Notes: generated by a model not told the origin, from the sequence alone. A stretch of 64,000 nucleotides of DNA from Capsicum annuum (GCF_002878395.1 NC_061118.1:87940228-88004227), one strand, 5' to 3'; positions 46,971 to 58,289 are shown, counted from the first letter of the stretch. Numbers and translations are program-made.

Positions 46971-48464
46971 CTCTCACTGTTAGCAGGCTAGCTTGTAAAA
47001 TTATCTTCAGAGAATCTAGCCTTGTGTTTCTGCCCACTTAGGGATAATCCTTTCTTGCCTATGACTTGTTAAATTTCCTCATGAGCACCAGTATCCATAT
47101 TAGGACCAAAAGTTCTAGTTAAGTGTTCACTGATCTTTTCTTCTTCCTTATTTTCTAAATTAATAACCCTATAATCATCTTGCATATCAGTAGGAAAATT
47201 AGGAGCAGTATTTAATGTAGACCTTTTTTTGAAATTTGCTGCTGATTGAACACATTGAGTAGGTTTTTTAGAATTTTTAAGCTCTGAACAGTACCCTTTC
47301 GGCAAGTCTTTCATTTTCTCTACATTTTCTTATTTTTTCTTAATAGTATCTCTTATTTTTTTTGCTCAACCTAGCAGAATATTTATTATTAGGAGGTTTG
47401 TATACCCCTCAAACAAAATCATTTATCAAATTTTTTACACCCTTCTGAGGCTCATCACTATCATACTCTGTAGCTTCATCATTCACATGAACCATACCAT
47501 CCCTCTGATCTTTTTTCAATACAAAACCATATTCATCCATTTCATTATCATGAATATTATCAGTAAGATCCACATCAACCTTATATTAGTCTTACTCAGG
47601 AATATTACCAAAATTACCATCTGCAAAAATCTTATCGAGCATTAAGCATTTCAGCATCAAAATAAGCAGAAAAAGTGGTAGCAGGGGCTCTAAAGTCAAT
47701 CCTATGGTCAACCATAATAAGAACACCCTTTCCCCTGGAAACCCATTCCTATAGGTTAGTAGTTTTCTCCTTCACACCATCATCACCTCCATTAACTTCA
47801 TTATCAATAAAAACCATGGGGCGGGGTTGATGGAGAATTGAGTCAATACCTGAGGTCCTTTTATGGATATTTTCATCATTCCCATTCTTTGGAGCTTGAA
47901 GTTTTGCCAATTTAGCAATCTCACCTGATTACATATTAAATGTATTAGAATGGGTTTTATGAAGCATTGAGTCAATACTTGTGGTCCCATTTTTGGGGAC
48001 ATTATCAGCATCTATAGCATTTTGATGATGACTTACTCCATTAACTTTGTTGATTCCTTTACCAGTGTCATTTTATTATTTGCAGAGAGCTTGCCTAATA
48101 TCATTTTTGTTGGGGATTTAGGGGTTGGGATTAACAGCAATAATAGTATAATTTTTGGGTAGGTTGTGTTTATTTTGGGCTCCAGAATCAACATTACAAT
48201 TTTTGGATTATTGATCAGTAGAATTAATAATTTTACCTGCCAGTCATTGTGGTTGAACTTGTTGATCAATGTTCTTTGGAGGCTGTAGAGAAACACGCTT
48301 ATAGACTTGTTGGATCCTACCTTGACTGTGTTGTTGCATATTACCTTCATTTTGTTATAGTACCTATTGATGTTACTGTTATTGTACCTATTTCTATTGT
48401 TGTTATGGAAGTTCATTAGATATAATTTAAGGTCATACAAAACCCCTAGCATAAAGCTAAGTGG
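46971..48464 (-). pseudogene. LINE ORF1, C-terminal part (broken)
   Basis: The open stretches at 47,314-47,069, 48,011-47,772 and 48,512-48,033 are low-complexity, Asn/Gln/Lys-rich and poorly conserved. They fit the variable C-terminal half of plant LINE ORF1 (RNA-binding, ribonucleoprotein). 'EWVSRGKGVLIMVDHRIDF' at about 47,745-47,690 is the most protein-like part. The N-terminal DUF4283 domain and CCHC knuckle expected upstream are absent. The open frame to 48,512 enters F's LTR by chance. Confidence 0.55.
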
Positions 48465-49050
48465 GAAGTTGTCATAACCCAAACCAGGGGGTGTCCGTGA
48501 TGGGTATCCCAAGTCCGTCGAGGACTAGAGACCACCTCTTTTGCCTAGTCAAAATAGAACATAATACAACTAGCAGCGGATGAATTCCAAACATATAACA
48601 AGATAGGCAGAATTCCGAACATATAACAAGATAGACAACTCAACTAACTCAGAAAAGAATTTAATAATTTCAACAACCATCCCTATCCTCAGTAATCCAC
48701 AGAGCCTCTAAATAGACAAAAACCAATCTAAGTCAGGATATGCCCCCGATGATATCCAAAAGAGTCCGATAGAAGTAATCCAAGACATAAATGAAATAAG
48801 ACTTTGAAATTATATCCCTTTCAGAGAATGGAAGCTCACCGCTTCAAAGCTGACTGATGAAAACCTAGAAATCCTATCACTGTGCAGGAAAAGTAAAAGT
48901 TCTCTGATAACTACATCGCGTGGCGATATAGAATTCGGATACAATTAACGGTTTGAGCACTAGCATGTATCTCAAGATAAGGGCAAAATAATGCAAGTTT
49001 CAAAATTCATTCCAAACTCAATGTACATGTTCACATACATGCATACATAT

Positions 49051-49063
49051 ACACATACATACA

Positions 49064-49094
<31 letters not shown>
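49051..49094. repeat. (CATA)n microsatellite
   Basis: About 11 units. The other LTR of F has only a short, impure version at about 56,370-56,400. Confidence 0.9.
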
Positions 49095-49095
<1 letters not shown>

Positions 49096-49294
49096 AGATG
49101 CTGGGATAGAGATCAAGGTTTAGCATGAGATTTAAAATCATTAACCTGGATTGTGTAGCTTAACTATCATAAAGACACCCACGGGCTATATGGGTCCAGC
49201 TCCCTATGTTGAAAGGACTCCAGTACGTGTTAGCCACATGAACCAAAGATATCCAAAGAAGACCAGTAAATGCACCGACCCTATGTCAATCTAG

Positions 49295-49350
<56 letters not shown>
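49295..49350. repeat. (TA)n(TG)n compound microsatellite
   Basis: About eight TA units followed by about 19 TG units. The corresponding site in the other LTR (about 56,605-56,625) is only 'aaatatatagtgtg'. Confidence 0.92.
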
Positions 49351-49351
<1 letters not shown>

Positions 49352-49589
49352 TGTGCATAAGCACACAATCATCAAGACCAACCCTCACGCCGGCAAATGT
49401 GAGTTTCCAGTATTGATCCCTCTAGGACCTCCACCTTCACGACCTAGATACATAACCCCCTTTAAGCCCAATTACAACATTTAACCATTTCCATTTATTA
49501 AACCAAGGAATTAACCACTAAGGAACACCATAGATATCGGCATACCCTTACATTTGCAAGCTTATAATTATACCATTTCAATTCCAATA

Positions 49590-49795
49590 ACTTGGGGGAA
49601 TACCTCGACCCCTTTTGTTCATTAAACTAGTGAGGGGAATGCGAAGAACCCCTTTGTTTATTAAAATCAATGTGAGGGAATTCCACGATCCCTTTGGTTC
49701 ATTAAATTAGTGTGGGGGAATTCCATGACCCCATTTGTTCATAAAATTAGCATAAGGGAATACGACAACCCTTTTGTCATTAAAACAAATTTGGT
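49590..49795. repeat. 40-bp minisatellite in F 3' LTR, about 5 copies
   Basis: Units of the form 'tgtgggggaattccatgacc' followed by 'ccatttgttcataaaattag' repeat head to tail. The same array is at 56,861-57,070. Confidence 0.85.
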
Positions 49796-50793
49796 TATTT
49801 AGCCTTTTGCTATGCAATAGTTCCAAAGGTATTTTTCAATGTGTATATTCTCATGTTCAAAGCAAGTTTCACAAGATCTGTTTGAGGTTATCACCAACTC
49901 CATTATCAAAATCCACATAATTGGGGGAATCCACGACCCCTCCCCCTAGTTTATTCACCATGCTCATGCACCCCACATATTCAAAACCATTATTAAAGCA
50001 TGAAAATTTACACATAAACCATGGGAAAATCATTTAAGAAAAAAATCATTCAAAATTCTCAACCCACATTCCAAAGCCAACATTCAAAACCACTTGAATA
50101 ACAATTTAAAACACATGATTTAACAAAATAAGATTTGGGAAAGAGTAACATGCCTGAGATATAAAGAATTATGAAGAGAAATCAACCTTTGGAAGCCCTA
50201 ATTGCCAATCTCTTGAAACCCTTGATGTTCTTGACTTAAGGAATTTGAGAGAGAGAAGAGTTTATTTTGACTTTTTTTAAATATGGAAATAACCCCCTTT
50301 TGGTGTTTTATGGATGTGGGGTCTAAGTGGGAGAAAGAGGAAATGTCCAAGGTGCCCTTAATTAAAAGCTGAAAATTTATCGCTAGTGATGACGGGTTAC
50401 CCTACAACTCGTGAGGACACGATACAACTCGTCCCCACGAGTAGTAGTCTGGACAATAGAACAAGGTGCCCACCCTAGTATGACTACGAGTTGTACCCTA
50501 TGACTCATGCTCAGACCTTACAACTCATGAGGTTCAATTGTAGACACATAAAAAATAAGGGACCATTACACTGGTTTGGATACGGAAGGGAACCTATAAC
50601 TCATAAAGAGTCCATATGACTCCTTACTTCCTAGTCGTACTCGGGTTAGAGACATTAGGTAATACGCTGATCACTCTATGATTTAGAATCCTACAACCCG
50701 TAATGACACCTTACGACTCATAAGGTGAGCCGTAGGTTGGAAAGTAAGCTCAAAGCTAAGAAATTTTAAGGCCCAACAATTTAAGGTGTTATA

Positions 50794-50820
50794 TTCTCCC
50801 TCTCCCCTACCCCCTCTAAG
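50794..50820 (-). other. Polypurine tract of element F
   Basis: On the minus strand a 27-base stretch made almost wholly of purines (G-rich, GAGGGGGTAGGGGAGAGGG core) directly precedes the 3' LTR. Confidence 0.85.
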
Positions 50821-50989
50821 GATCATTTATCCCTGAATGTTGCTTCAAGGCATTCATTAGCACGATTCTAAGATTGAAACACAACCATACTTTCCTTTAA
50901 CAAAGTTAAAAAAACAAGGATATTAAGGAGAACACCTACCTAAAGAACGATTATCCAAAGCGGGGAACAAGAATGGATATTTGGACTTC

Positions 50990-51246
50990 ATGCCCTCTTC
51001 AGCTTCCCAAGTAGCTTTTTCAACCTTATGGTTCCTCTATAGAACCTTTACTAAAGCCACATCCTTAGTCCTCAAATGACGAACTTGCCTATCCAAAATC
51101 TCTACCAGTAATTCCTCATAGCACAAGGAATCCAAAATTCCAACACTCTCCAAACAAACAACCAAGAGAGAATCACCCAGGCACCTCTTCAATATCGAAA
51201 TATAAAACACGGGACAGATAGAACCCAAACTCGAAGGCAACTCCAA
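50990..51246 (-). pseudogene. pol: Element F integrase C-terminus with chromodomain-like segment
   Basis: The open stretch 51,246-51,037 reads 'ELPSSLGSICPVFYISILKR' and 'YEELLVEILDRQVRHLRTKD', then 'ALVKVL' and a stop. 'RNHKVEKATWEAEEGMKSK' follows to about 50,985. It is homologous to 38,351-38,700 in D and 29,173-29,550 in A. Confidence 0.83.
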
Positions 51247-51249
51247 CTC

Positions 51250-52250
51250 TTAAGCCACATTACCTACTCTCCTCAGAATCAAGTATGGGCCAACATAATA
51301 GGGACTAAGCTTTCCCTTCTTTCCAAACCTCATCACACCTTTTATGGGAGTCACCCTTAAGAACACCCAATCACCAACATCAAACTCTAGCTCTCTATGC
51401 GAATAGGACTTTTGGAAACTTTGGGCGGTCTTAAGCCTATACCTAATCACCTTCACCTTCTCCATGGGTTGATGAACTAAGTCAAGACTAAACAATCTAT
51501 TCTCACCAACTTTGAACCACCTAATTGGAGAACAACATCTCCTACTATACAAAGCCTTAAATAAAGCCATTCGAATACGAGAATGATAGATATTATTATA
51601 CACGAACTAGGTGAGAGGCAAATGGTCAACCCAACTACCATCAAAGTCAATCATAAAAGCCCTTAGATATCTTCCAAAATTTTAATGGTCCACTTTACTT
51701 GTCCATCCGTCTGAGGGTGGAAAGCGATGCTAAGGTTCACATTAGTTCCTAAACCTCTCTGAAATGACTGCCAAAAGTAGGATAAGAACTGCATGCCTCG
51801 ATCAAATATAATAGAAATCAGAGCACCATGAAACTTAAAGATCTCCTAAATGAAAAGCTTGGCATAATCCTCCGCAGAATAATTAGTCCTCACGGGCAAG
51901 AAGTGAGCAGACTTATTCATCCTATCCACTATGACCTAAATCAAATCAAACTGGTTTTGACACTATGAAAGACTGGTAATGAATTCTATGTTAATTATTT
52001 TCCATTTCCACAAAGGCAACTTAATCACTTAAGATAAACCACCAGGCCTCAAGTAAACCACCTTCACTTGCTGACAAACCATACACTTGTCCACAAAGTT
52101 GGCCACATCCCTCTTCATGTTATTCCACCAATAAATTTCCTTCAAGTCATGGTACATCTTCATCGAACCAGGATTAACCCTATACCTTAACTTATTAGCC
52201 TTAGCCAATATCCTCTCTCGCAGTCCATCAACATCAGGGACACACAATTA
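51250..52250 (-). pseudogene. pol: Element F integrase (broken, catalytic residues changed)
   Basis: The zinc domain at 52,247-52,029 is open and complete: 'NPGSMKMYHDLKEIYWWNN' (His pair) and 'FVDKCMVCQQVK' (Cys pair). In the core the first Asp block reads 'NIEF' where D has 'NIDF'. 'IIFDRGMQF' (about 51,810) keeps the second Asp. 'DGQVKWTI' has Lys (51,693-51,695) in place of the catalytic Glu. The end 51,603-51,250 is open ('YNNIYHSRIRMALFKALYSR', 'VFLRVTPIKGVMRFGKKGK'). Two of the three catalytic acids are therefore altered. Confidence 0.84.
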
Positions 52251-52349
52251 ACCTTGGTACCTCAAGATACCATCACCACCAATCTCAAAATCCAAGACTT
52301 TTTGTTGACCCACATCATCCTTAATCTGCATCAAGATAGGATCCAAAAC

Positions 52350-52995
52350 TTATTTCTCCTTTACCTCAGAACCGAGAGATAACTTCACCACCTCTTGCAC
52401 AATCACACCTACATCCTTAAAGTCTAAAAAAAGAACTCCAAGATTATCCAAACAGTGAATATGCTTTACCAAACCTCGCTTCTCTTCATGAACATGAGAT
52501 AAGCTCCTCATGGACAACCTAATAAGTGCATCAGCAACCATAGTAGCTTTACCTAGGTGATAATGGAGAATCATATCATAATCCATAAGAAACTCAAGTC
52601 ATGTTCTTTGCCAAAGATTCAACTCCTTTGGGTGAGTACATACTGCAAGCTCTTATGATCAGAATGTATATATATTAATATAAACTTCATACAAGTAATG
52701 ATGCCAAATCTTTAAAGAAAAAAACACCACTAATAATTCCAAGTCGTGAGTTGGATAATTCTTCTTATACACCTTAAGCTGCCTAGAAGCATACGCCACA
52801 ACTTACCATGCCATATAGAAACATAACCCAGTCCCACATGGGACACATCACAGTAAATAACAAAGCCATCAGTACCCTCGAGTAGGGTCAAAATCGGGGT
52901 TAAAGTCAACTTATCCTTCAACTTTTCAAAGCTACACTCACAAGCATTGGACCACGTAAACTTTATATTCTTCTGAGTTAACTTAGTCAATAGAG
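52350..52995 (-). pseudogene. pol: Element F RNase H region (broken)
   Basis: 'GTDGFVIYCDVSHVGLGYVS' (52,870-52,811) keeps the first Asp. '[15 protein letters not shown]' marks a frameshift in the Glu segment. At about 52,660-52,600 a decayed DHKSLQY-type stretch follows, then the open frame 52,586-52,350 ('MDYDMILHYHLGKATMVADA') carries the last block. It lies between RT and the integrase zinc domain, as expected. Confidence 0.8.
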
Positions 52996-53894
52996 CAGTG
53001 ATAAAAGAGAAGTTGTCCACAAACCTCCTATAATACCTGGCTAAACCCAAGAAGCTTTGAATATCGGTTGGAGTCGTAGGTCTAGGACACTTCTTAACCA
53101 CCTCAATCTTCTGTAGATCTACCATGATCCCCTCGCTAGAAACAACATCACCAAGGAAGGTCACACTATTCAACCAGAACTCACACTTTGAAAACTTGGC
53201 ATACAAACATTGATCCTTAAGAGTCTGCATGGAAGTGATTGGCCTGATCTTCCTCACTCTTAGAATATACCAAGATGTCATCAATAAACATGATCACAAA
53301 CAAATCTAAGAACTATCTAAATACCCAATTCATTAAGTCCATAAATGCAGCCGGAGCATTAGTCAATCCAAATGACATAACCAAAAACTCATAATGACCA
53401 TACCGGGTATGAAAAGTTGTTTTAGGGATATCCACCTCCCTAATCTTCAATTGATGGTAACCTGACCAAAGATCAATCTTAGAAAATTATTTGGCTCCCT
53501 ACATCTGGTGAAACACATTCAAGGGAACCATCCTTCTATGCATGAAAAGCACAGAAGCACCTCACAAAGAAATACTAGGGCAAATAAAATTCTTATCAAG
53601 AATATCTTTCAATTGCTCATTAAGTTTCTTTAACTCGATCGGAGCCATTCTATAAGGAAGGATAAAGATAGAACGACTATCCGGTAGAAGGTCAATCCCA
53701 ATGTCTATTTCCCTATCGGGAGGAATACTGGAAAGATAATCAAGAAATACTTTAGGAAATGTATTAACTATAGGGACATATTGCAAAGAAGGGCCCTCAG
53801 AATTAGAATCCTCAACCCAAACTAAATAATATAGACATCCCTTAAAAATTAATTTACGGGCTCTGAGATAAGAAATAAACCTTTTCTTAGGCAC
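52996..53894 (-). pseudogene. pol: Element F reverse transcriptase (broken)
   Basis: The open stretch 53,894-53,562 holds the region between protease and palm ('VPIVNTFPKVFLDYLSSIPP', 'LKKLNEQLKDILDKNFICPS'). The palm centre (53,560-53,290) is frame-shifted. The catalytic FIDD is at 53,277-53,288. The open stretch 53,284-52,730 continues 'QTLKDQCLYAKFSKCEFWLN', 'VTFLGDVVSSEGIMVDLQKI' and 'DIQSFLGLARYYRRFV'. The catalytic box is intact. Confidence 0.86.
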
Positions 53895-54294
53895 TAGGGA
53901 ACTCCCTTCCCACTCAATTATAGGTTCATTCGGGAATATGAACCTGACCTTATGGGTCTGACAATCTAGAGATGCATAGCATAAATGGAGCTAATCCATC
54001 TCTAAAATCACATCAAAATCTAATATATCCAACTCTATTTGATCCACCAATGTCTCCCTACTATAGATAGATACCACACAACCTCTATAGACTCTTCAAG
54101 ACACAATAGTGTTACCCACCCACCAGGGTAGATACAGAAAAGGGATCAAAAATACACTCATGACCAAAACTAAAAAGAACAGACATATATGGGGTCATAT
54201 AAGAAATAGTAAACCCCAGATTAAGTAAGCAATACATGTCATGAGAGAAAAGTTATAACATACCTGTGACAATAATAGAAGAAACCTTCGATTC
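53895..54294 (-). pseudogene. pol: Element F protease (catalytic triad N-L-G)
   Basis: 'DMYCLLNLGFTISYMTPYMS' (about 54,240-54,183) is the active-site loop with N-L-G (54,214-54,222) in place of D-S-G. The second half is decayed but 'GCVVSI'-like and 'YIRF' pieces are traceable. The nearest intact relative in the window is D at 35,360-35,410. Confidence 0.8.
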
Positions 54295-55596
54295 CTATCG
54301 GGTGGTGAGAGCATATAGACGATTCTGACCAATGCCAGTACCAGAAGTAGCACCCTTCAGTGTTGGAGCTGAAGATGTAGTAATCAAAACCTTATTCAGT
54401 TTAATAGCGACATATCTTGAAGGATAATTCCTTTGAATATGGATAGGCTGGCCACATCTAAAACACTTATTTCTTTCCTCATCATAAAAAACATGGTGCA
54501 ACTATTTACAAACTCTGTAAGAAGGATATGATGGAGTTGACTAAGACTCATTGGCCTAAGATTGGGCACCTTATGCCTTAAACCCATTGTTTCTCTAAAA
54601 GCGATAATCACATAATGACTTAGGATATGAAGCACTAGTTGTAGAATAAGAACCAGAGTTTCCCCACTTCTTATTAGATTACTGTCTGTCATCTCTACTG
54701 CTATCTTGGTGGCCTCCACCCTGCTCAGAATACCTAGATTTTTTACTTTATCTCTCTCTTATATCTGCTTACTTCTTTTAATTTTTGACCTATTGCATAT
54801 ACATCACAAGCCTAGAGATATCCATATCCTTGTTCAATAAGGCAGCCTTTTATTCCAACACCAAGTCCCGAGACAAACACAAAGCAAACTTCCTCATCCT
54901 AGCCCTCATAGAAGATACCGATTCCAGAGCATAATAAGATAGCTGATGAAATTTCAAGGCATACACATTTGCATTTATTTTGCCTTAATTCAAATTTACA
55001 AACTCTTCAGCCTTCTAGAGGAAATAAGTGGTCCAAAAAAACACTAGAGAATTCATCCTATATAATTAGATCAGCATTATCTTCTCTCAACTGTTCCTAC
55101 TCCTCATAGCACCAATATGCCATGTCCTTCAATTGATATGTAGTGAACTTACACCCTCAAAGTCAGTAGCATGCATCACTCTGAATATCTTTTCTATCTC
55201 ATCTATGAACCCTTGAGGTTTCTCCTTAACATTAGAGACTGAAAAGGTCGAAAGAGTTAATCTCATGAACCGGCCAACTCTAGTAACCTCAGAAGTTAGA
55301 GTAACAGAACCAAAATAGTCAGGCTGACGAGACTGAGAAGTCACCAACTAAGTTAGCAAATGAAAAGATCAATGAAATATAGCATTAGAAATGTCTCCTT
55401 GGGATGGTTAGACATGAACATCATCCGCATGAAAAGCCCTAGGAGGAATAGTAGGAATAGGTGGAACTCCACATGGGTAGTCAGGAGCAGGGACTCTAGA
55501 CAGGGTCTGTACTCTATAAGTAGAACGAGTTTCATCCATATTATCCTCAGGTAGTATAGAGGGATTTCCATGAGCATCAGATATTTGGGGAGGCAT
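54295..55596 (-). pseudogene. gag: Element F gag (broken)
   Basis: The start at 55,596 (MPPQISDAHGNPSILPEDN) matches the A and D starts. The open stretch to 55,408 covers the N-terminus. The stretch 55,347-55,129 reads 'SEVTRVGRFMRLTLSTFSVS' and 'KEKPQGFIDEIEKIFRVM'. The core between 55,120 and 54,750 is heavily damaged ('EFVNLN', 'LYLAYYALESVSSMRA', 'LLNKDMDISRLVMYMQ'). The zinc knuckle at 54,501-54,410 reads 'CFRCGQPIHIQRNYPS', with the last Cys replaced by Tyr. It starts about 210 bases after the PBS. Confidence 0.82.
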
Positions 55597-55789
55597 GATC
55601 TAAAATATAAATCAAACAAATTAGAGAAGACTCAAGACCTTAGACTCTATAGCCCAAAAATAAAACAAAGAAAGGGAAACATTTCTAAATGCCCTATAGC
55701 CTCTTCCTTATAAGTGTGGCGTGTTACTCGCCCATAAAAGAGACTCTAATAGAAAAGAATTTGTGGACACACAGTGACCATAAACCTAC

Positions 55790-55802
55790 GCTTTGATACT
55801 AA
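55790..55802 (-). other. Primer binding site of element F (initiator Met tRNA)
   Basis: On the minus strand TTAGTATCAAAGC lies 3 bases from the LTR. It differs from TTGGTATCAGAGC by two G-to-A changes. Confidence 0.8.
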
Positions 55803-55805
55803 CTT

Positions 55806-58077
55806 TTTCATAACCTGAACTAGGGCCTGGCCGTGATGAGTATCCCAAGTCCTTTGAGGACCGGAGACCACCCCCTTTGCCTAGTCAAAACAGAATACAA
55901 TACAACTAGTAGTGGATGAATTTTAAAAATATATCAAGATAAGCTAAGTTTTAAACATAAAACAAGATAGGCAAATCTACTAACTCAGAAAAGAATCTAA
56001 GAATTTCAACAACCATCCCAATCCACAATAATCTATAGAGCCTTTAAATAGACCAAAACCAATCAAAGTTGGGACATGCCCCTGACGATAGACAAAAGAG
56101 TCCAATGAAGTAGTTTAAGACATAAATTAAATGAGAATTTAAAATGATAGCCTTTTTGGAGAATGGAAGCTCACCACTTCAAAGCTTATTATGGACAACC
56201 CAAAAATTCCATCACTGTACAGGAAAAGTAGAAGTGTCTTTGGCTACTGCATTGTATGGGGATATAGTGCTCGAATACGACTAGTGGATTGAGCGCTAGC
56301 ATATAACTCTGGATAAGGATAAAATAATGCAAGTTTCAAATTCCAGTTCAAACTCAATGTACGTGTTCACATAAATACATGTATACATACATACGTAAAT
56401 ACATATAAGATGTTGGGATAGGGAATAAGGTTTAGAAAGAGATTTAAAATCATTAACTTGGATTTTATAGCTTAACCATCATAAAGACACTCACAGGCTA
56501 TATAGGTCTAGCTCCCTTTGCTGAAAGGGCCCTAGTGCCTGTTAGCCGTACGAACCAAAGATATTTAAGAAAGACTAAGAAATGCCCTGAACCCATATCA
56601 ATCTACGGAATATAAATATATAGTGTGAAACAAACACACAATCCTCAAAACCAACCCTCATGCTGGCAAATATGAGTTTCCAACATCAGTCCCCCAAGGA
56701 CTTCCACCTTCATAGCCTAACCACACAACCCCCTCTACGCCCAATTAAAATATTTATACATTATCATTCATTAAATCAAGGAATTGGCCACTAAGTCACA
56801 CCATAGGTATCATCATACCCTTATACTTGTAAGCTTATAATTATGTCATTTTAATTCCATTAACTTGGGGGAATGCCTCGACCCCTTTTGTTCATTAAAT
56901 TAGTGTGGGGGGATGCCATGACCCCCTTTGTTTATTAAATATAGTATGGGGAAGTACACAACCCCCTTTGTTTATTCAATTAATGTAGGGAATGTCACGA
57001 CCCCCCCCCCCCCCCTTGTTCATTAAATCAGTGGGGGGAATGCCACAACCCCCTTTGTTTATTAAAACAAATTTAGTCTTTGGCCTTTTTCTATGTAATA
57101 GTTCCAAAGGTACTTTCAATGCATATATTCTCATGTTCAAAACAAGTTTCATAAGATTGGGTTAAGATTATCACCAATTCCATTATCAAAATCCACATAA
57201 TTGGGGGAATCCATGACTCCCTAGTTTATTCACCATGCCCATGCACCCCACACGTTCAAAACCATCATTAAAGCATGAAAATTTACCCATAAACCAAGGG
57301 AGCATCATTTAATAAAATACCCATGAAAATTATTGAAAACCCTCAACCCACACTCCAAAGCCAACACTCAAAACTACTTGAATAGCAATTTTAAACACAT
57401 TCTTTAACAAAATAATATTTGGGTAAAAGTAAAATGATTGAGATATCAAGAATTATGGAGAAAAATCAATCCTTGGAAGCCCTAATTGCCAACCTCTTCA
57501 AACTCTAGGTGTTCTTGACTTGAGGAATTTGAGAGAGAAAAGAGTGTGTTTGGGTTTGTTAAAAGATGGAAATAACCCTTTTTTGTTATTTTATAGATGC
57601 AGAGTCTAAGTGGAGAAAAGAGAGAAATGTCCAAAGTGCCCTAAATTAGTAGCTGAAAATTTATCGCCAGTGACGACGGATCACCCTACGACTCACGAAG
57701 ATACAATATGACTAGTCACTATGAGTCATAGTCTGGATGGTATCACAAGGCACCCACACTAGTGTGACTATGAGCTGTACCCTATGACTCATGATCAGAC
57801 CTTATGAATCATGAGGTTTAATTATAAACACATCAGAAACAAGGGACCATTACACTGGTTTGGCTACGGAAGGGACCCTACGACTCATAAAGAGTCCATA
57901 CAACTCATTTCGTCCTAGTCATACTCAGGTTAGAGACTCTGGGTAACACATTGGTCACTCTATGATTTGAGGTCCTATGACCCATAATGACACCTTAAGA
58001 CTCACAAGGTAAGTCATAGGTTGCGCAGTAAGCTCAAAGCCAAGAAATTTTCAGGCCTAAAAATCTAGGATGTTAAA
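55806..58077 (-). mobile_element. Element F 5' LTR
   Basis: It is the partner of 48,470-50,793. It starts TTTCATAACC (first TG mutated) and ends GGATGTTAAA on the + strand. It contains the 40-bp minisatellite (56,861-57,070) with a run of 15 C at 57,001-57,015, and the 'tacgactcat' motif cluster at 57,680-58,025. The cluster lies in the first 400 bases in transcription order, where U3 promoter elements are expected. Confidence 0.92.
56861..57070. repeat. 40-bp minisatellite in F 5' LTR, about 5 copies
   Basis: Same unit as 49,590-49,795 ('tgtggggggatgccatgacc', 'ccctttgtttattaaat'). One unit holds a pure run of 15 C (57,001-57,015). Confidence 0.85.
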
Positions 58078-58289
58078 GAACTGTCCTTATTAATTGAGTT
58101 ATTCAAACTAAAATTTATCAAATATGCATATATATTGTCCAAACCCCATATAACTATACAGATCTCACTATAGTGGCTTTAATTTTTCATCACGGGCAGC
58201 CTTCAGTAAAATGGTCATAACCTTTTACTCTAAAAACTAATTAACAAATGATTGGTGACGTGGAAAAGAAGATGCAAATATCTTTAATT

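Larger units (their letters stand above)
42400..48464 (-). mobile_element. Element E: L1-type LINE, broken
   Basis: On the minus strand the order is ORF1 C-terminal part, APE-type endonuclease, reverse transcriptase, zf-RVT zinc region and RNase H, then a 3' tail of about 450 bases. This is the domain order of plant L1-type LINEs that carry an RNase H. The 3' end near 42,400 is judged from the tail 'gtactttttttta' (minus strand). The 5' end is at or beyond 48,464, where element F begins. The sequence right of F (58,083 onward) does not look like LINE coding sequence, so the LINE was probably 5'-truncated near this point. Stops and shifts are frequent. Confidence 0.82.
48470..50793 (-). mobile_element. 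Element F 3' LTR
   Basis: It starts TGTCATAACCC on the + strand and matches 55,806-58,077. It contains a 40-bp minisatellite (49,590-49,795), large microsatellites absent from the other copy (49,051-49,094 and 49,295-49,350), and a cluster of 'tacgactcat'-like motifs (50,385-50,730). Confidence 0.92.
48470..58077 (-). mobile_element. Element F: complete but defective Tekay-type Ty3/gypsy retrotransposon
   Basis: LTRs at 48,470-50,793 and 55,806-58,077 enclose, on the minus strand, a PBS (55,790-55,802), gag, protease, RT, RNase H, integrase with chromodomain-like end, and a PPT (50,794-50,820). Flanks GAAGT (48,465-48,469) and GAACT (58,078-58,082) are a 5-bp duplication with one change. All frames carry stops. 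The protease triad reads N-L-G and the integrase catalytic Glu reads Lys, as in A. Confidence 0.92.

Noticed and set aside
49295..49350. CRISPR-like or clustered repeat array
   Set aside because: This and the other short repeats are microsatellites or LTR minisatellites in a plant genome, without unique spacers of constant length.
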